A DNA stretch of 64,000 nucleotides from Pelomyxa schiedti (Eukaryota; Evosea; Pelobiontida; Pelomyxidae), in contig JAHLWZ010000275.1 in assembly GCA_020536535.1 (NCBI GenBank), forward strand, positions 99,022-163,021, written 5' to 3'. The notes beneath the pieces are model-generated. The model saw only the letters and a program-made list of their open reading frames with translations. It had not been told where the DNA came from and did not search any database. Position numbers and translations under genes: made by a program. Positions 22,463 through 32,892 of this stretch are shown here, one piece after another (the first letter of the stretch is position 1; the number at the start of each line of letters is the position of its first letter).

Positions 22463-24772
22463 CTATTTATTTGGGACTGGGAAATGATGGATACCCTTTC
22501 CACTAGGGGTTTGTACCAACACTGTGCAGTTGTTTGGGGATAGGTCTCCAAGGGTAGTTTTGGGCTTTGAACTCCTGCTTTTGCGGGGATAGAGTGCACT
22601 GCCAAATGAGGGTGTTGTTGTGGGCCCACTGACCTCGACTGCTCTGCCCCATGGAATATCAATGGGGTCTATTTCTCCCGCCAGGCCAAGTGGCTCACTG
22701 ATGTAATCATCCAAGCTCTCTTGGTCCCCGTACTGCAGAAAGCAAAGTGAGTTTTTTTTTTTTTTTGGGTTCAATAGTGAGAGACCTGGCTGTCAATAAT
22801 GTCAGTGCCATTCAAAAATGTGTACCAGGAATCGCCCCCGGCTGCTAGGAAGGAATTCACAGCAACCCTGTTTCGGAAATGAATATAGACTCGGGTGGCA
22901 GGGCTGAGAATACCGGTAGTATGTTGAAAGAGAGATTGGCACTCCGTTTAATTGCACGTTTTGTACGCCGTAATCACTGCCAGTGTTCCACCACTCGAAG
23001 TAGAAGCCTTCTGAGACTTGAATCATTCCCTTAGCCAAGGAAGCACCCTGGACGAGAACATCAACAACCTGTTAATCAACGAAATAGAGTTAATGTACGA
23101 AATAGAATAACTTCATGCCTTTCCTGCTGTCCGGTGAGGCTCATTACAACTAAGGTATTTCCAAAGGGAAGTACATCAAAGGTGTCACCCCATGTTACAT
23201 TGCACTGACCTGAACCAAAAATACATTTTCGTCTCCAAGGGGTTTTAAAGCATTGTACTTGTGTAGGGGCATGTAATATCAGCTCTTAGCCCTCCTGGAT
23301 TATTGAAAGCAATTTGGAGACTACCATCGAGTTTGTCATTGTCCCACAAATCCATTGCCCATAGGACGCCATCACTGCACAAGGAGCCCTAGTGTAACCA
23401 ATTAGACGAGAAGGTTCGTTTTTTTTTTGTACCATAAGACTTTCACCATAGGTGTTTCTAGTGATATTTAGTGTCGTGATTCCAATGACAATGCTGGTAA
23501 GCGGCTCTACTTCGGCTTCCCAGTAAGCAACTTCCGTTGCCACATCTGGATCCTCACCACAGGTACTTGAAGAGATGGGGTTCAAACATCCATTTGTGAC
23601 TTGATAAGTGTGGGTTTCAGGGTAAACATCGATTTCTACCTGTAATGAAGTTAATATGGGGTGTAATATACTCTGTACTTACTTGACCAACATAAAGACC
23701 CTTATCCCCAGCTTCGGCGATGTATATTCCATCAATATCAATGGGAGGCTGAATAACCTCATTTGTGTGCCCCCCAAAAATAACGGCAACATGCTTTGAG
23801 GCACTGGCAAGGCCCTGTGCGAGGGATATTGTTCCCTACTTCTGTTGGTGTTTAAAAAGTACTTGAATGAGCGTACAGGATAAGTTACTCCATCTGCCAA
23901 AACATCTTCTGTACCGCAATGCGCCAGAATGATAAAAACATCACATGCGGCATCAATCTCATCATAATAGTGCAGAGTCGTTTCCAACATATCTCGAAAG
24001 TGAAGTCCTTGAATTAATTCAGTTACATCCTGACCAAAAGGCAAAACTACCAGTGAGTACTCCAGGTGTTGAGTCTATGGGTGTCTCAGTAGTAGTTAGC
24101 CCCAAGACTCCGATTACCACTGTGCCAGCCTTAAGAAACGTATATGGTTGAAGCCAAGAGGGCTGATCCCATTCTGTACCATCAAGAATTATGTTAGCAG
24201 ACACCCAGGTGAAATTTGACTGCTGGATTCTATCTTTTTTTGGTTTTTTTTTTTTTTTTCAGGTAAATTGACATCAAAAATAGAAGAGAAGGGGGATGCC
24301 TTCAAGAATATCTATGCCATGGTCAAATTCATGGTTGCCAATAGCAGCAACCTGGTACCCTAAGCACTACGGTTAGGTTACCTCCCTATGCTAAGTTTAA
24401 TCTCACCCATCATGTTGTAAATATCAATTGTGCTTTCTCCCTCCAGAAGCTCGGAAATTGCAGGTGCACTGAAGAAAACATCGCCCACATCTATCAGCAG
24501 GACGTGGGTATGTGTGCTTTCATATTCTCTAATCTGATCCACAAACCACGCAATATGTGCCGACCCTCCCTCCCCGGTGTTGTCCCTTGGGTACCCACAG
24601 TTTACTACCACACGGCAAGAATAAGGTCTACTTACGGTTCGAGGTTTCCGTGGAAGTCATTGGTGTGCAAGAGAATTAACTTTTCATTATCTGCTGCTGT
24701 AGTTTGTGCGAACAAAACGGCAACAAATACCAGCAGCCCGGGGGCCGCACCCCAAACGTTACTTGATTTCAT
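22463..24772 (-). CDS. Secreted or surface 5'-nucleotidase family protein
   Basis: The minus-strand gene starts MKSSNVWGAAPGLLVFVAVLFAQTTA, a signal peptide, followed directly by LILLHTNDFHGNLEP, metal motif I of the 5'-nucleotidase/cyclic phosphodiesterase family. Later exons give DNTGEGGSAHIAWFV, VLLIDVGDVFFSAP, VAAIGNHEFDHG (motif III) and VIGVLGLTTTETPIDS. Distal exons carry the C-terminal substrate domain, including NCTVLVQTPSG near the end. The family hydrolyses nucleotides at the cell surface or in vacuoles, using two metals bound by Asp, His and Asn residues that are all visible. I see no clear GPI signal or membrane anchor at the C-terminus. About ten introns are implied; several internal joins were not solved. 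Confidence 0.85.
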
Positions 24773-25070
24773 TTCAATTTCAACTCGGACCGACTTCTCA
24801 AATCTGATCTGCTCCGGTCGTAGCTCCTTCACCCAAGCTCAAACAAGGAACATGGGTACATCATTGAAGACAACTTGGCTGTTGGTATGTGGTGGTCGTT
24901 GCTACCATTTCAGCGGGTTCAATTACCAACGCGCATTCGTGTTTACCCGTTTTTTGGTTTTTTCTTTGGACCAAGTCGAGGCTTATATCCAACAGATACA
25001 GGAAATAGCATACGTGTGTCTCCAATAATTATGCAGTATTGAGGACACTTAACGGTTTGGGTATTTTTTT
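24773..25070. other. Gap between 5'-nucleotidase and CaaX-protein genes
   Basis: I see no supported gene in these 298 bases. They hold the 5' side of the nucleotidase gene and the 3' end of the CaaX-protein gene, both on the minus strand. Confidence 0.4.
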
Positions 25071-25503
25071 TTACATAATCGAACAAGGACAGCCGCCGCC
25101 AGTCCTTTCTTTGAATTCTATAAACTCCTATTGGCGAATACTGTCAACTTTAAATCATTCTGTACAATTACGCACTTGATCTTGAATGTCAGTATATGAG
25201 CCTATTCTATCATCATCTTTCAACCAGACTTTTTCATCTGTGATTTGTAAGCCCACCGATTTCGTGTTTGTCTTGTAATGTAGTAGTGTATGATCCATAT
25301 ACTTATAAGTATGCGGTTGGTAGTGAGCGAAACCAACCAGGTAGATACAAGCCAATGTTATTGTTCTTATAGGGCACTCTTAGACTCTCGCCAATAAAGG
25401 TGACAGAGTCCTTGACAGTAAGGTTGCTGTCGATTCTCACCACCTTGTGGATAAGGGGGTATGTTTGAGGAAATTTGATGCGCAGAACCAACGAATTGGC
25501 CAT
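25071..25503 (-). CDS. Small ubiquitin-fold protein (talin F0-like) ending in a CaaX box
   Basis: Three exons encode 94 residues: MANSLVLRIKF to NNIGLYLP, then DEKVWLKDDDRIGSYTDIQDQ, then EFIEFKERTGGGCPCSIM and stop. The phases fit (G/AT at the first join, phase 0 at the second). The pattern, a beta-rich start, GLYLP, VWLKDD, IGSY and a final strand, follows the F0 ubiquitin-like domain at the N-terminus of talin. No other talin part is nearby; the next gene begins 300 bases on. The end CSIM is a CaaX box expected to direct farnesylation, and the Cys two residues before it could be palmitoylated. A lipid-anchored, stand-alone F0-like module is inferred; a partner such as a Rap-type GTPase is speculation. 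Confidence 0.72.
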
Positions 25504-25803
25504 ATTCAGTCAAGTTATGTACTAGAGTGTGGGGAATTTGATGGTGTGGGGGAAAAAATACAGTGGGATGATCGGTGATGTAGGTGTGTTGTGAAGTCGA
25601 TGTACAGCAGCAACAACTTACGTCGTGTATGTTTGGGTTGTTTGCGTGTGTGCTGTGTACAACACTACGGTACGGCGATACCGCGTTGTTGGTTTGTTTT
25701 TTGTTTTGAGGAAAAAAAGGAGGTAACGAGAAGTTTTTCAATTCCCTATCTAGGGCTAGGGCTCCGGGCTATTTTCTTTCTTTTCTATCTCGCATTCTGC
25801 GGA

Positions 25804-26161
25804 ATGTCACCGAGCCACTTTATTTCAAATAAAATCGAAGTGAGAAAGCCGCAGTTGCAGGCCCGGAAGGTAGTTTTTTTCAAACAGGTCCAGCTGGGTG
25901 CTGTTGAGTACAACCTGCAACGAACTGCCACTGTGAATTCAATGAGAAGCTTTTAGTCTGTGCTCCTCAAGGTGATACCGCATGAATCCTTGCGACATCT
26001 GTGATCTAGGGTGAGAATGAGGACAGTGATACAGAAGTAAGCTATGTGTATTGTCGACATTTTGAAAACTAGAGGAACTTCTTTTCATTCCCAAACGCCG
26101 TACACCAGATTCTGTCCAAAAAGCATCATCCCTAATGCTTCTCGAAAGCTACTCCAGTTAG
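25804..26161 (+). CDS. Small protein of unknown function
   Basis: The frame opens MSPSHFISNKIEVRKPQLQA and reads through VQLGAVEYNLQRTA. Further exons give the acidic GENEDSDTE and the basic end ELLFIPKRRTPDSV...ESYSS with a stop at 26159-26161. The first intron, after RTA, is not certain and one candidate is very short. No family was recognised. Its last 30 bases would overlap the end of a minus-strand gene, a convergent arrangement possible in so compact a genome, though it lowers confidence. Confidence 0.4.
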
Positions 26162-26540
26162 CGGTGCTAGCTTGAACCTCAATAGAGTTCTTGCAGCGTT
26201 ACTGTTGGTGTTATCAGTGGCACCCTTCACAATAGCCAAGTTTCTAAAAAAATAAAAGGACTACCTCACAGGCTCTTTTGTTTTACCATGTTACATCAAC
26301 AGAGAGTGGTGCCAGCACACAACAGAGTGGCACGCAGGTCTTTCAGTCTTTGTACTGAAGAATACAGAGTAGTAGCATACTTTGGTGAGTGGCAACCAAC
26401 AATGTCCCCTCCAAACCATGTATCTCCACTGAATAGCAGTCGTTCAAGGAATATCCTATGCTGTAAGCAACGGGATCGGCTACTTACTGCCATCACTCTA
26501 AGCCGCTTTCTGTAGACTGAAAACAGGGGCGAGACCAGTC
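26132..26540 (-). CDS. Possible metallo-beta-lactamase-fold protein, C-terminal part
   Basis: The minus frame reads HRIFLERLLFSGDTWFGG, then YATTLYSSVQRLKDLRATLLCAG, and after an intron NLAIVKGATDNTNSNAARTLLRF up to a stop at 26132. The segment LLFSGDTWFGG with the following helix resembles the part of metallo-beta-lactamase hydrolases that carries the bridging Asp. The metal-binding HxHxDH motif was not found in the 500 bases upstream, where exon structure could not be solved. It may be a decayed copy, an uncatalytic relative or a misread. Treat the family as tentative. Confidence 0.35.
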
Positions 26541-27050
26541 GATACGCGAAGAACGTAGGTAGCGGACTCCGCCGTGTACTGTTTTATACGATTTCAAAGA
26601 AAGTTCTACTCTTCAAGTTAAAGGTAGAATGTAACATAGGCACTGAGGCTTCAGCACAACAAAGTGACATTATGTCAAGGTGCTGGTCGCGCCATCCAAC
26701 GTACCAACCCACTTTCCGTGGTCAACCGTAGAGTTTTTCACTTGGTCCTCTCATCGAAGACTCGTTCTCTTTGCTGTTTCCCTGATTCGTGGAAAGGGGT
26801 GTGCCCGGGTTCCTCTGCATCAGTACCAAAATTCTGAAATGTGCTTACAAATCTAAATGTTACCAAAGCTTTCGGTTGGAATGTTTCTGTTCTGACTGAT
26901 GTTGCCAAAGCCCCAGCCGAAATAGCGCCGGTGCTCCAAATAGAAGCAGAATTCTTTAAGAGAGTTTTTTGTTTGCCCCTTATAAGGGCAGTCAATCTGA
27001 TCACTTTTAAATAAAAATAAACAAGCCACACCCAAGCAAAGAAAACAACC
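26541..27050. other. Unresolved stretch upstream of the GyrI-like gene
   Basis: About 510 bases. Minus-strand open frames here, including one containing GTDAEEPGHTPFHES, could be upstream exons of the preceding minus gene, but I could not join them with valid splice sites. The right end must hold the promoter of the + strand gene that starts at 27051. Confidence 0.35.
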
Positions 27051-27665
27051 ATGGCAGACATTCACATCAACATGAGCGTGCAAGAGAGGGCTCCAATGAC
27101 TGCGCTCTACGAGGAGCACAGTGGCGCCTACAACCTCATTGGAGCAAAATTCGACGTCGTGAGTTATCTCTTTTTTGTTTGATGCCCTTAACAATTGAAC
27201 CACAGGTCGTCAACACTGGGAAAACACTTCTCGGGTTGCCTGAGGCCGAAATGCTTACATTGGGAATATACTACAACGACCCTTACTCCACTCCCGTGGA
27301 TCAGCTCCGTTCTCGTGCCTGCCTCGTGCTGACTGATCCCCAAGCAGGTAGTTATTCTCTCACAAAACTCTTTCTCCTTTGGTTTCATTTCACCTAACCT
27401 CGCATCTATCTACAATCAAAAAAAAAAAAACCCCTCAGAAAGAGCCAAGGCAGCTGGGAAGAATGTGATGATAGTCCCTGGCGGTAAATACGCTGTGGGG
27501 CACTGCACTATTGGCTGTGAGCAGTTTGGACCTGCCTGGGCAAAGTTCATGGAAATGCTACCAACACAAGGACTCAAGTCGGACACAACCAGAACGTGCT
27601 ACGAGGCCTACGTGGGTCACGACAGGAACACATTCACCCTCGACCTCTGTGAACCAATTCTTTAA
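27051..27665 (+). CDS. GyrI-like small-molecule-binding domain protein
   Basis: Three exons: MADIHINMSVQERAPMTALYEEHSGAYNLIGAKFDV to about 27157, VNTGKTLLGLPEAEMLTLGIYYNDP to about 27345, and ERAKAAGKNVMIVPGGKYAVGHC to LDLCEPIL. Together they form about 160 residues with the two-fold repeat typical of the GyrI/SbmC and AraC effector-binding fold; GGKYAVGHCTIG, PAWAKFMEMLP and CYEAYVG are the landmarks of the second half. Bacterial members bind small molecules or inhibit gyrase. In eukaryotes the fold occurs in SOUL/heme-binding relatives and as stand-alone domains. The ligand is not predictable here. The family is mainly bacterial, so ancient transfer is possible, although the gene has normal introns. 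Confidence 0.75.
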
Positions 27666-27750
27666 GTAATTACTTACAAGAAAGAAGAGAAAGAAGAAAT
27701 TTATCTTTTCCTATTTATTTTGCTATGAACACCCTGAAACAGGTTTGTAC

Positions 27751-28922
27751 CTACGACCGATTGTTGGCCTTCTGCGTTATGGGACATATCCTTTTGTGGA
27801 TCGGCCAGTCACTCTTCTGGCATTCTTTCGAACAGTAGGCAGCACAATGGCATCTTTGGCACAACTTTGTGGGCCGGTTTTTCTCATGACACTTCTCACA
27901 TAGATTTGTAGTTCCTTTGTTTTCCATGGCCTGTGCATAGTTGGATCGATTGATTGAATGGGACTTGATACCATGGCCACCCTCTGGTAAAACGAATCGC
28001 GGGCCTCCTCTGGTACAGGTGGAGTGCCAAACAATGCGGCTGAAGAGTGTGGTGGAGGTCCTGATGGTACTGTGGTAGAAGCTGTCTCTATTGCATCCAC
28101 TCGTACAGGAACTGTTGGCGGAGTCATCGATAGGGTTGTGGCAGAAGTAGATGGAGAGGTGCTCGCCGGTATTATTGGATAACGCTGCTGAGGTATCTGT
28201 AAGGATTGAAGTGAAACTGTGGTAGTAATTGATGTTTCTGGCTCCTGAACTGGCACCACGGCTGACTGAACCTGGTTCTTGAGTTGTGCTATTTCCCTGT
28301 CTTTTTCCTTCATCTTCTTATTTGCTTCACGCTTCCTTATCTGTGTTTGTTTCTTATATGCTTTTCCTTTGTTTTTCCATTCTGTTTCTTTTTTCTGTAG
28401 TGTAGCTTCAAGTTCCTTTCTTTTGTTTTCCTCTGCCCTTCTTTTGTTTTCCTCTGCCCTTCTTTCGTTTTCTGCTTGGGTTAACTTTCTTCTTAGTTCC
28501 TCTTCATTCATTCTCATTTCCCTCATTTCTTTTTCCCTTCTACTTATTTCTTCTTTATTTCTTTCTGCTTCCTCTCTCAATAGGCTATTTGCTTTCTGTA
28601 TAATTAGTTCTTGTGGCCATTGCATAAGATCTTCTCTAGAGGTGTAAATAGCGCAGTATAGGATTGCCAGAATTGGGCATGCTACACCATGTTTGCAAGA
28701 ACCAGTAGGGAGTGAAAAAGAAACCGCTTCTCTAAATGTATATTGTCTTTTGGGGGTTCGCACAGTGCATGGTAGACGGTCAATTGTGCTACTGTACCCG
28801 TTACCACCATCAAATAAGACCATGACATATTTCCTTTTGTTACTCAATAAGGATATTCCACAACCTGAACATACTTGAAATGCGCAAATTCTGGGTGTTG
28901 ATTGAGAAAAGTATTGAAACAT
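27751..28922 (-). CDS. Coiled-coil protein with C-terminal MYND zinc finger
   Basis: The N-terminal 95 residues (MFQYFSQSTPRICAFQVCSGCG onward) contain CxxC and are not recognised. Residues 100-220 are a highly charged helix (EEAERNKEEISRREKEMREMR, with a doubled unit ENERRAEENKRRAEENKR). A Ser/Thr/Pro linker follows. A short intron near 27930 (donor GTATCA, acceptor GCACAG) switches frame into AMENKGTTNLCEKCHEKNRP, CQRCHCAAYCSKECQKSDW and HKRIC, a complete C6HC MYND finger, with stop at 27751. Reading straight on instead gives a frame without the zinc ligands, so the intron is well supported. MYND fingers bind proline-rich peptides and serve as protein-interaction modules. Confidence 0.8.
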
Positions 28923-28965
28923 CTAGTTTTTGTGGACCATTTAACCACAGATGGCCTTGAAAAGG

Positions 28966-29976
28966 TTACAGAAACAAGAAACGAAAGTAATAGTACATGT
29001 TGAAGGATGCCTTTATTTCAATCAAGATAATTGCAGGGCCCTGGATGACAGTATCAATTGCAAGTTGTGACCCACAGTTTGTCTGCACTACAATGGAGTC
29101 CTTGGGCAAAATGTGTTGCAAGGTAATCTCTCCAGACTCCACAATAACCTGGGCATCAATATCCCCAATGTCTATAATCAACAATATTAGTTCATTTATT
29201 TCAACAGAGGAATGGATACTTGGGTCCACAACTTCAACTGCTTTAGCCCTCACTCCTTTGTATTGGTGAAGCTCAAGAGCCTTTTGGAGCCCATCAAAAT
29301 ATAGATCCTCCATAACGCGGCCAGTAAAAGATGCATCAGAATCATTTGTTACTTCAATTGATAGACTTGATGAATGCAAGGCTATGAAGTGAAATCTTTT
29401 AGGAAAGCTCTTGAAACCCTTTTTTTAAAAAAAAAAAAAAAAACTAGGAACTACACAAGAGCGTCTCACTAGTATCTCCAGCATCCAAGTCGGAGTCGCT
29501 GCCATCATCTTCCACCAATAGTTTACCTTTGCCGAGAGCGCCTCATTCTGTGCGGCACTGTCTGATGTAGTGCATCGTCGTTGGACAAGCACCGATGGGA
29601 CCGAGGTTTGCACTACACCATCTCGAGACGAAACTACCCGATCCGCGAGCGGTGCCGCAGACACAGCAGCAGCAGAGCAAGTATTTCGCTGCTGTTGCGC
29701 ATTTGGTCCCCTGTTTGTGCGCTTTCGGGTCATTGTGCTGTCAGTTACCTGTGCGGGGTGTCAAATTGTTGTTGTGTTGAATCTGTTAATGTTCTTTGGA
29801 ATTTTTTTCATCTTCCGGGGACAGGAGATTGTAGTGTAAATAACTCGGCAAATACTCCCGATCCGGAGAACCCAGCCACAGCAACACACACTACAATTAA
29901 TTCTCGACAGAACCCTCTGACGATATTCCTCCGTTGTGTCAACGGGCAAGTCAAGGTTTGGTGCAGTTGTTGCCAT
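28966..29976 (-). CDS. Protein of unknown function
   Basis: The likely start is MATTAPNLDLPVDTTEEYRQR at 29976. An intron leads to VTDSTMTRKRTNRGP and a Ser/Ala-rich middle. A further intron across the T-run near 29430 leads to GFKSFPKRFHFIALH and then a well-ordered domain: SLSIEVTNDSDASFTGRV, LELHQYKGVRAKAVEVV, INELILLIIDIGDIDAQVIV, ending FRFLFL. The last 130 residues look like an alternating beta/alpha fold but match nothing I recognise. The join between the middle and the last exon uses donor GTGAGA and is plausible, not proven. The two parts could be separate genes. Confidence 0.4.
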
Positions 29977-30185
29977 CGAGCTATGTTTTGTCAAGATTCG
30001 GTAAGTCCACCGTCCGGAAAGTGAAAGAACCAGGTTCGAGTCACCAGACGTTTTTGACGCCGTTGTCCGACCCGTTCGCACGGACCGGGCATTACACGTC
30101 ACCAACGATCAAAGGTTTTTTGAGGTTCGTGGAAGTGCGATCCCTCGCAGACAGTGCAAACACCTGGGTTCCCTCTGAGCTGAAC

Positions 30186-30276
30186 TGGCTGAATAAAAAA
30201 AACACCAGACCGCCGATCCTGAGCGACGATAACGAAAAGGACAGCGTTCCGGTCTGTTGATTATTTTATTCAGCCA
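30186..30276. repeat. Short inverted-repeat element, copy 3 (most intact)
   Basis: This 91-base copy has perfect 13-base terminal inverted repeats, TGGCTGAATAAAA and TTTTATTCAGCCA. Inside them are the CAGACCG/CGGTCTG arms and a conserved spacer (GATCCTGAGCGACGATAACG). It lies between a minus-strand gene and WDR83, about 22 kb from copies 1 and 2. No clear target-site duplication can be seen beside it. Confidence 0.9.
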
Positions 30277-30351
30277 ACTGATGGTCGAACCCACAAATTG
30301 CTTAAAAAGGAAAAGTGTCAGGAAGTCGGCAACTGATTTGAGTTTTGTCGC

Positions 30352-31803
30352 ATGAGTAAGGCCAATCTGCCGACGCAGGAGTACCGCCGTCTGTCCGGGA
30401 ACCACGACGGCCCAATCAACGTAATAGTTTGGAATGGTTTGTTCGTTCTTTCTTTCTTTCTGTTGTGCTCACCCACCTTACTTTAAAAGTACCTGGAAGT
30501 TATTGCTTGACGGGAGGACAGGACAGGTCCATCAGTTTGTGGAATCCATTCACTGCAAAGCACATTAAAAAGTACAGAGGCCACAATAACGAAATATTGG
30601 ATATCACTGTGTATGCCGTTCTACAAAGAGTTGCATTATTTTTAACTTCAGGTTAGTTCATCTGATAATAGCAGAATAGCCTCGTGTGGTGGGGATAGGT
30701 ACCCCCTGCATTGGGACGTTGGCACTGGACAAATCATAAGACGCTATAAAGGACATGAAGGAGTATGCCTCCTATGTTCGCCTATCCCTTTGATTCACCT
30801 TCCCAGAGGGTAAACTCAGTCAAGTTCAATGAGGAGGACTCTGTTCTAATCACTGGTATTGATTTTTCTCTGAACTGGGATTCTGCTTAATATAGGATGC
30901 AAGTGAACAGGTTCTTATGACAGATCAATTAAAATTTGGGATTGCAAGTATGCCAACAAACTTAAAGAAACCACAACCAACAAGAATATATAGATCTAGA
31001 TCCATTGATGCTATTCAAGCAATGGATGACGCTAAAGACAGTGTTACAAGTGTAGCTGTTGCCACACCTCTTATATATTCAAGGTTTTCGTTACAGACTA
31101 CTGTAGATCAGACACTCATAAACAAAAAAATGCCTCATTCTCACTAAATCTTTTATTAGTTCTGTTGATGGAGGGGTAAGATGCTATGATGTGCGAATGG
31201 GAAGGCTCACTACTGACCAAATGGGCCGTATGCGTAACCAATATTAGTGACTTCCATAGTCTCACGTCACTTGACAGAACCCGTTACTTCTGTAATGTTA
31301 AGTAATGACCGCAAATGTATTCTGGCAGTATGTCTGGATAATACTATAAGATTGATAGATCGAGCTTCTGGGGAACTGCTGAACGAGTAGAGTGCTCTTT
31401 CGTTTTGCTTTGGACTGAATGCCTAAATTCCAGGTATACAGGGCACGTAAACAGCAACTACAAGCTCTCTGGTTGCTTTTCCAACACCGACGCACAAGTT
31501 GTCTGCGGCTCCGAAGACGGGAAAATCTTCATTTGGGACCTAGTCTCAGTATGTCCCACCCATCAACCCAAATAACACAAAATCCAACAACTCCTTTGTC
31601 ACCCCGCACATCCCAGCTCACGCACCCAACTTCATTTTTCATGCAACATGCAGGCTACTGTATCCACCTCAATACGGGCACACAGCAAGACCGTCGGGTA
31701 TGTCAGCTACCACCCCAAGCACCCCTGCCTGCTCTCGTGCTCGGTCGACGGCACCGCCGCTCTGTGGACTTCGCCGACATTCGACCCTGAGGAAGAACTC
31801 TAG
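30352..31803 (+). CDS. WDR83: WD-repeat protein WDR83 (MORG1)
   Basis: About nine exons encode seven WD repeats. It begins MSKANLPTQEYRRLSGNHDGPINVIVW, then GSYCLTGGQDRSISLWNPFTAKHIKKYRGHNNEILDI, HWDVGTGQIIRRYKGH, ALTTDQM-like blades and SGELLNEYTGHVNSNYKL. Near the end come DAQVVCGSEDGKIFIWDL and YHPKHPCLLSCSVDGTAALW. The order, the spacing and the insertion SNYKLSGCFS match WDR83, a scaffold for ERK signalling that is also found with spliceosomes. Introns interrupt most blades. The promoter is near the repeat element at 30186-30276. Confidence 0.9.
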
Positions 31804-32070
31804 GTGCTAGTAGCACAACCTACTTGTCTCTCTCTTCTTGGGGTGGCCCAACCCTATCTAGGGGGAGCTGGGAATTTCCTAGATTTTTCCGGCCGGAAAA
31901 CGCTTCTTATTAAAACCATCACTCCTTTTTCCTTTTGAAAATTACTTTGAAGAAAGGAAAAGAAAAAAAAAACCACCCGTTTGGCAGTTTGCGCGCCGGT
32001 CTTTGCGATAACAGCAATAAAAGAGACAAACAGAACATACAGGCAGATCCAAGGTGTTTTGTAAAACAAA

Positions 32071-32681
32071 ATGACAACAACGTACTCGTCTGGACACTTT
32101 CGAGCGGGTCGACCTCAGAAACCGTTACCATCGCGTCCGCTGTTGATATACTCTGGGACCGAGGGAAAGTACGGTTGTCTGTGTAATTTCTACATGGATC
32201 CGTTTGAGCACGAGGGCAAAATTTGGCCGTCAATAGAACATTGGTTTCAATCCCAAAAATTCACAACACCCGAATACCAAGAGCAAGTAAGCTTACTAAC
32301 ACTGGAAACCGCTAACTCACTAAAACAAACAAAACCAAACTCTCGCGCTCCAATTGCGAATACGATTACTTACGCTTTTGTCAGATAAGACAAGCCAAGA
32401 CTCCTGATGACGCCAAGGAACTGGGATCACAGAGGAGGCCAGATTACCGACCTGACTGGCCACAAGTACGGGAAGCTGTCATGATGGCTGGACTGCGGTC
32501 AAAGTTCAACCAGAACGAGGAGCTCCGGCGTATTTTGATTGAGACTGGGGATGTGAGTCTTGCAGAGTACGCTCCCGACGACGCTCTGTGGGGTGATGGC
32601 GGCGATGGAAAGGGCAAGAATCTGATGGGGGTTCTTCTGGCAGTGCTGAGGGACGAGCTGAAGAAGGCTGAGGGATTGTAA
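32071..32681 (+). CDS. NADAR domain protein (YbiA/DUF1768 family)
   Basis: Two exons (32071-32286, 32385-32681) encode about 170 residues. After a short Arg/Pro-rich start come LIYSGTEGKYGCLCNFYMDPF, KIWPSIEHWFQSQKF, then IRQAKTPDDAKELGSQ, DWPQVREAVMMAGLRSKFNQN and LAEYAPDDALWGDG. These are the hallmarks of NADAR proteins; bacterial YbiA cleaves an N-glycosidic bond in riboflavin-pathway intermediates, and other members act on ADP-ribosylated molecules. The conserved acidic and aromatic residues (SNFY-like CNFY, EHWFQ, DDALWG) are kept. Stand-alone eukaryotic copies are common in fungi and protists. Confidence 0.88.
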
Positions 32682-32892
32682 TACCACTGGGAGGCTTGTT
32701 TGTGTGTACTTTTTGAATTTTGCAGCACCATCTGTTCCCAGTGCCCCCAGGCCCCTTTTGTAAATCTTCATTTAACTTTTTGAACCAAACAATAAAACTT
32801 CCTTTTTCCGCGCTTGGCCCTTTTCCTTCGTTTTTTCGTGAGTTGAAACGACATTTCGTAGAAAACCACAACACACACAAAAAAAAAAACGA

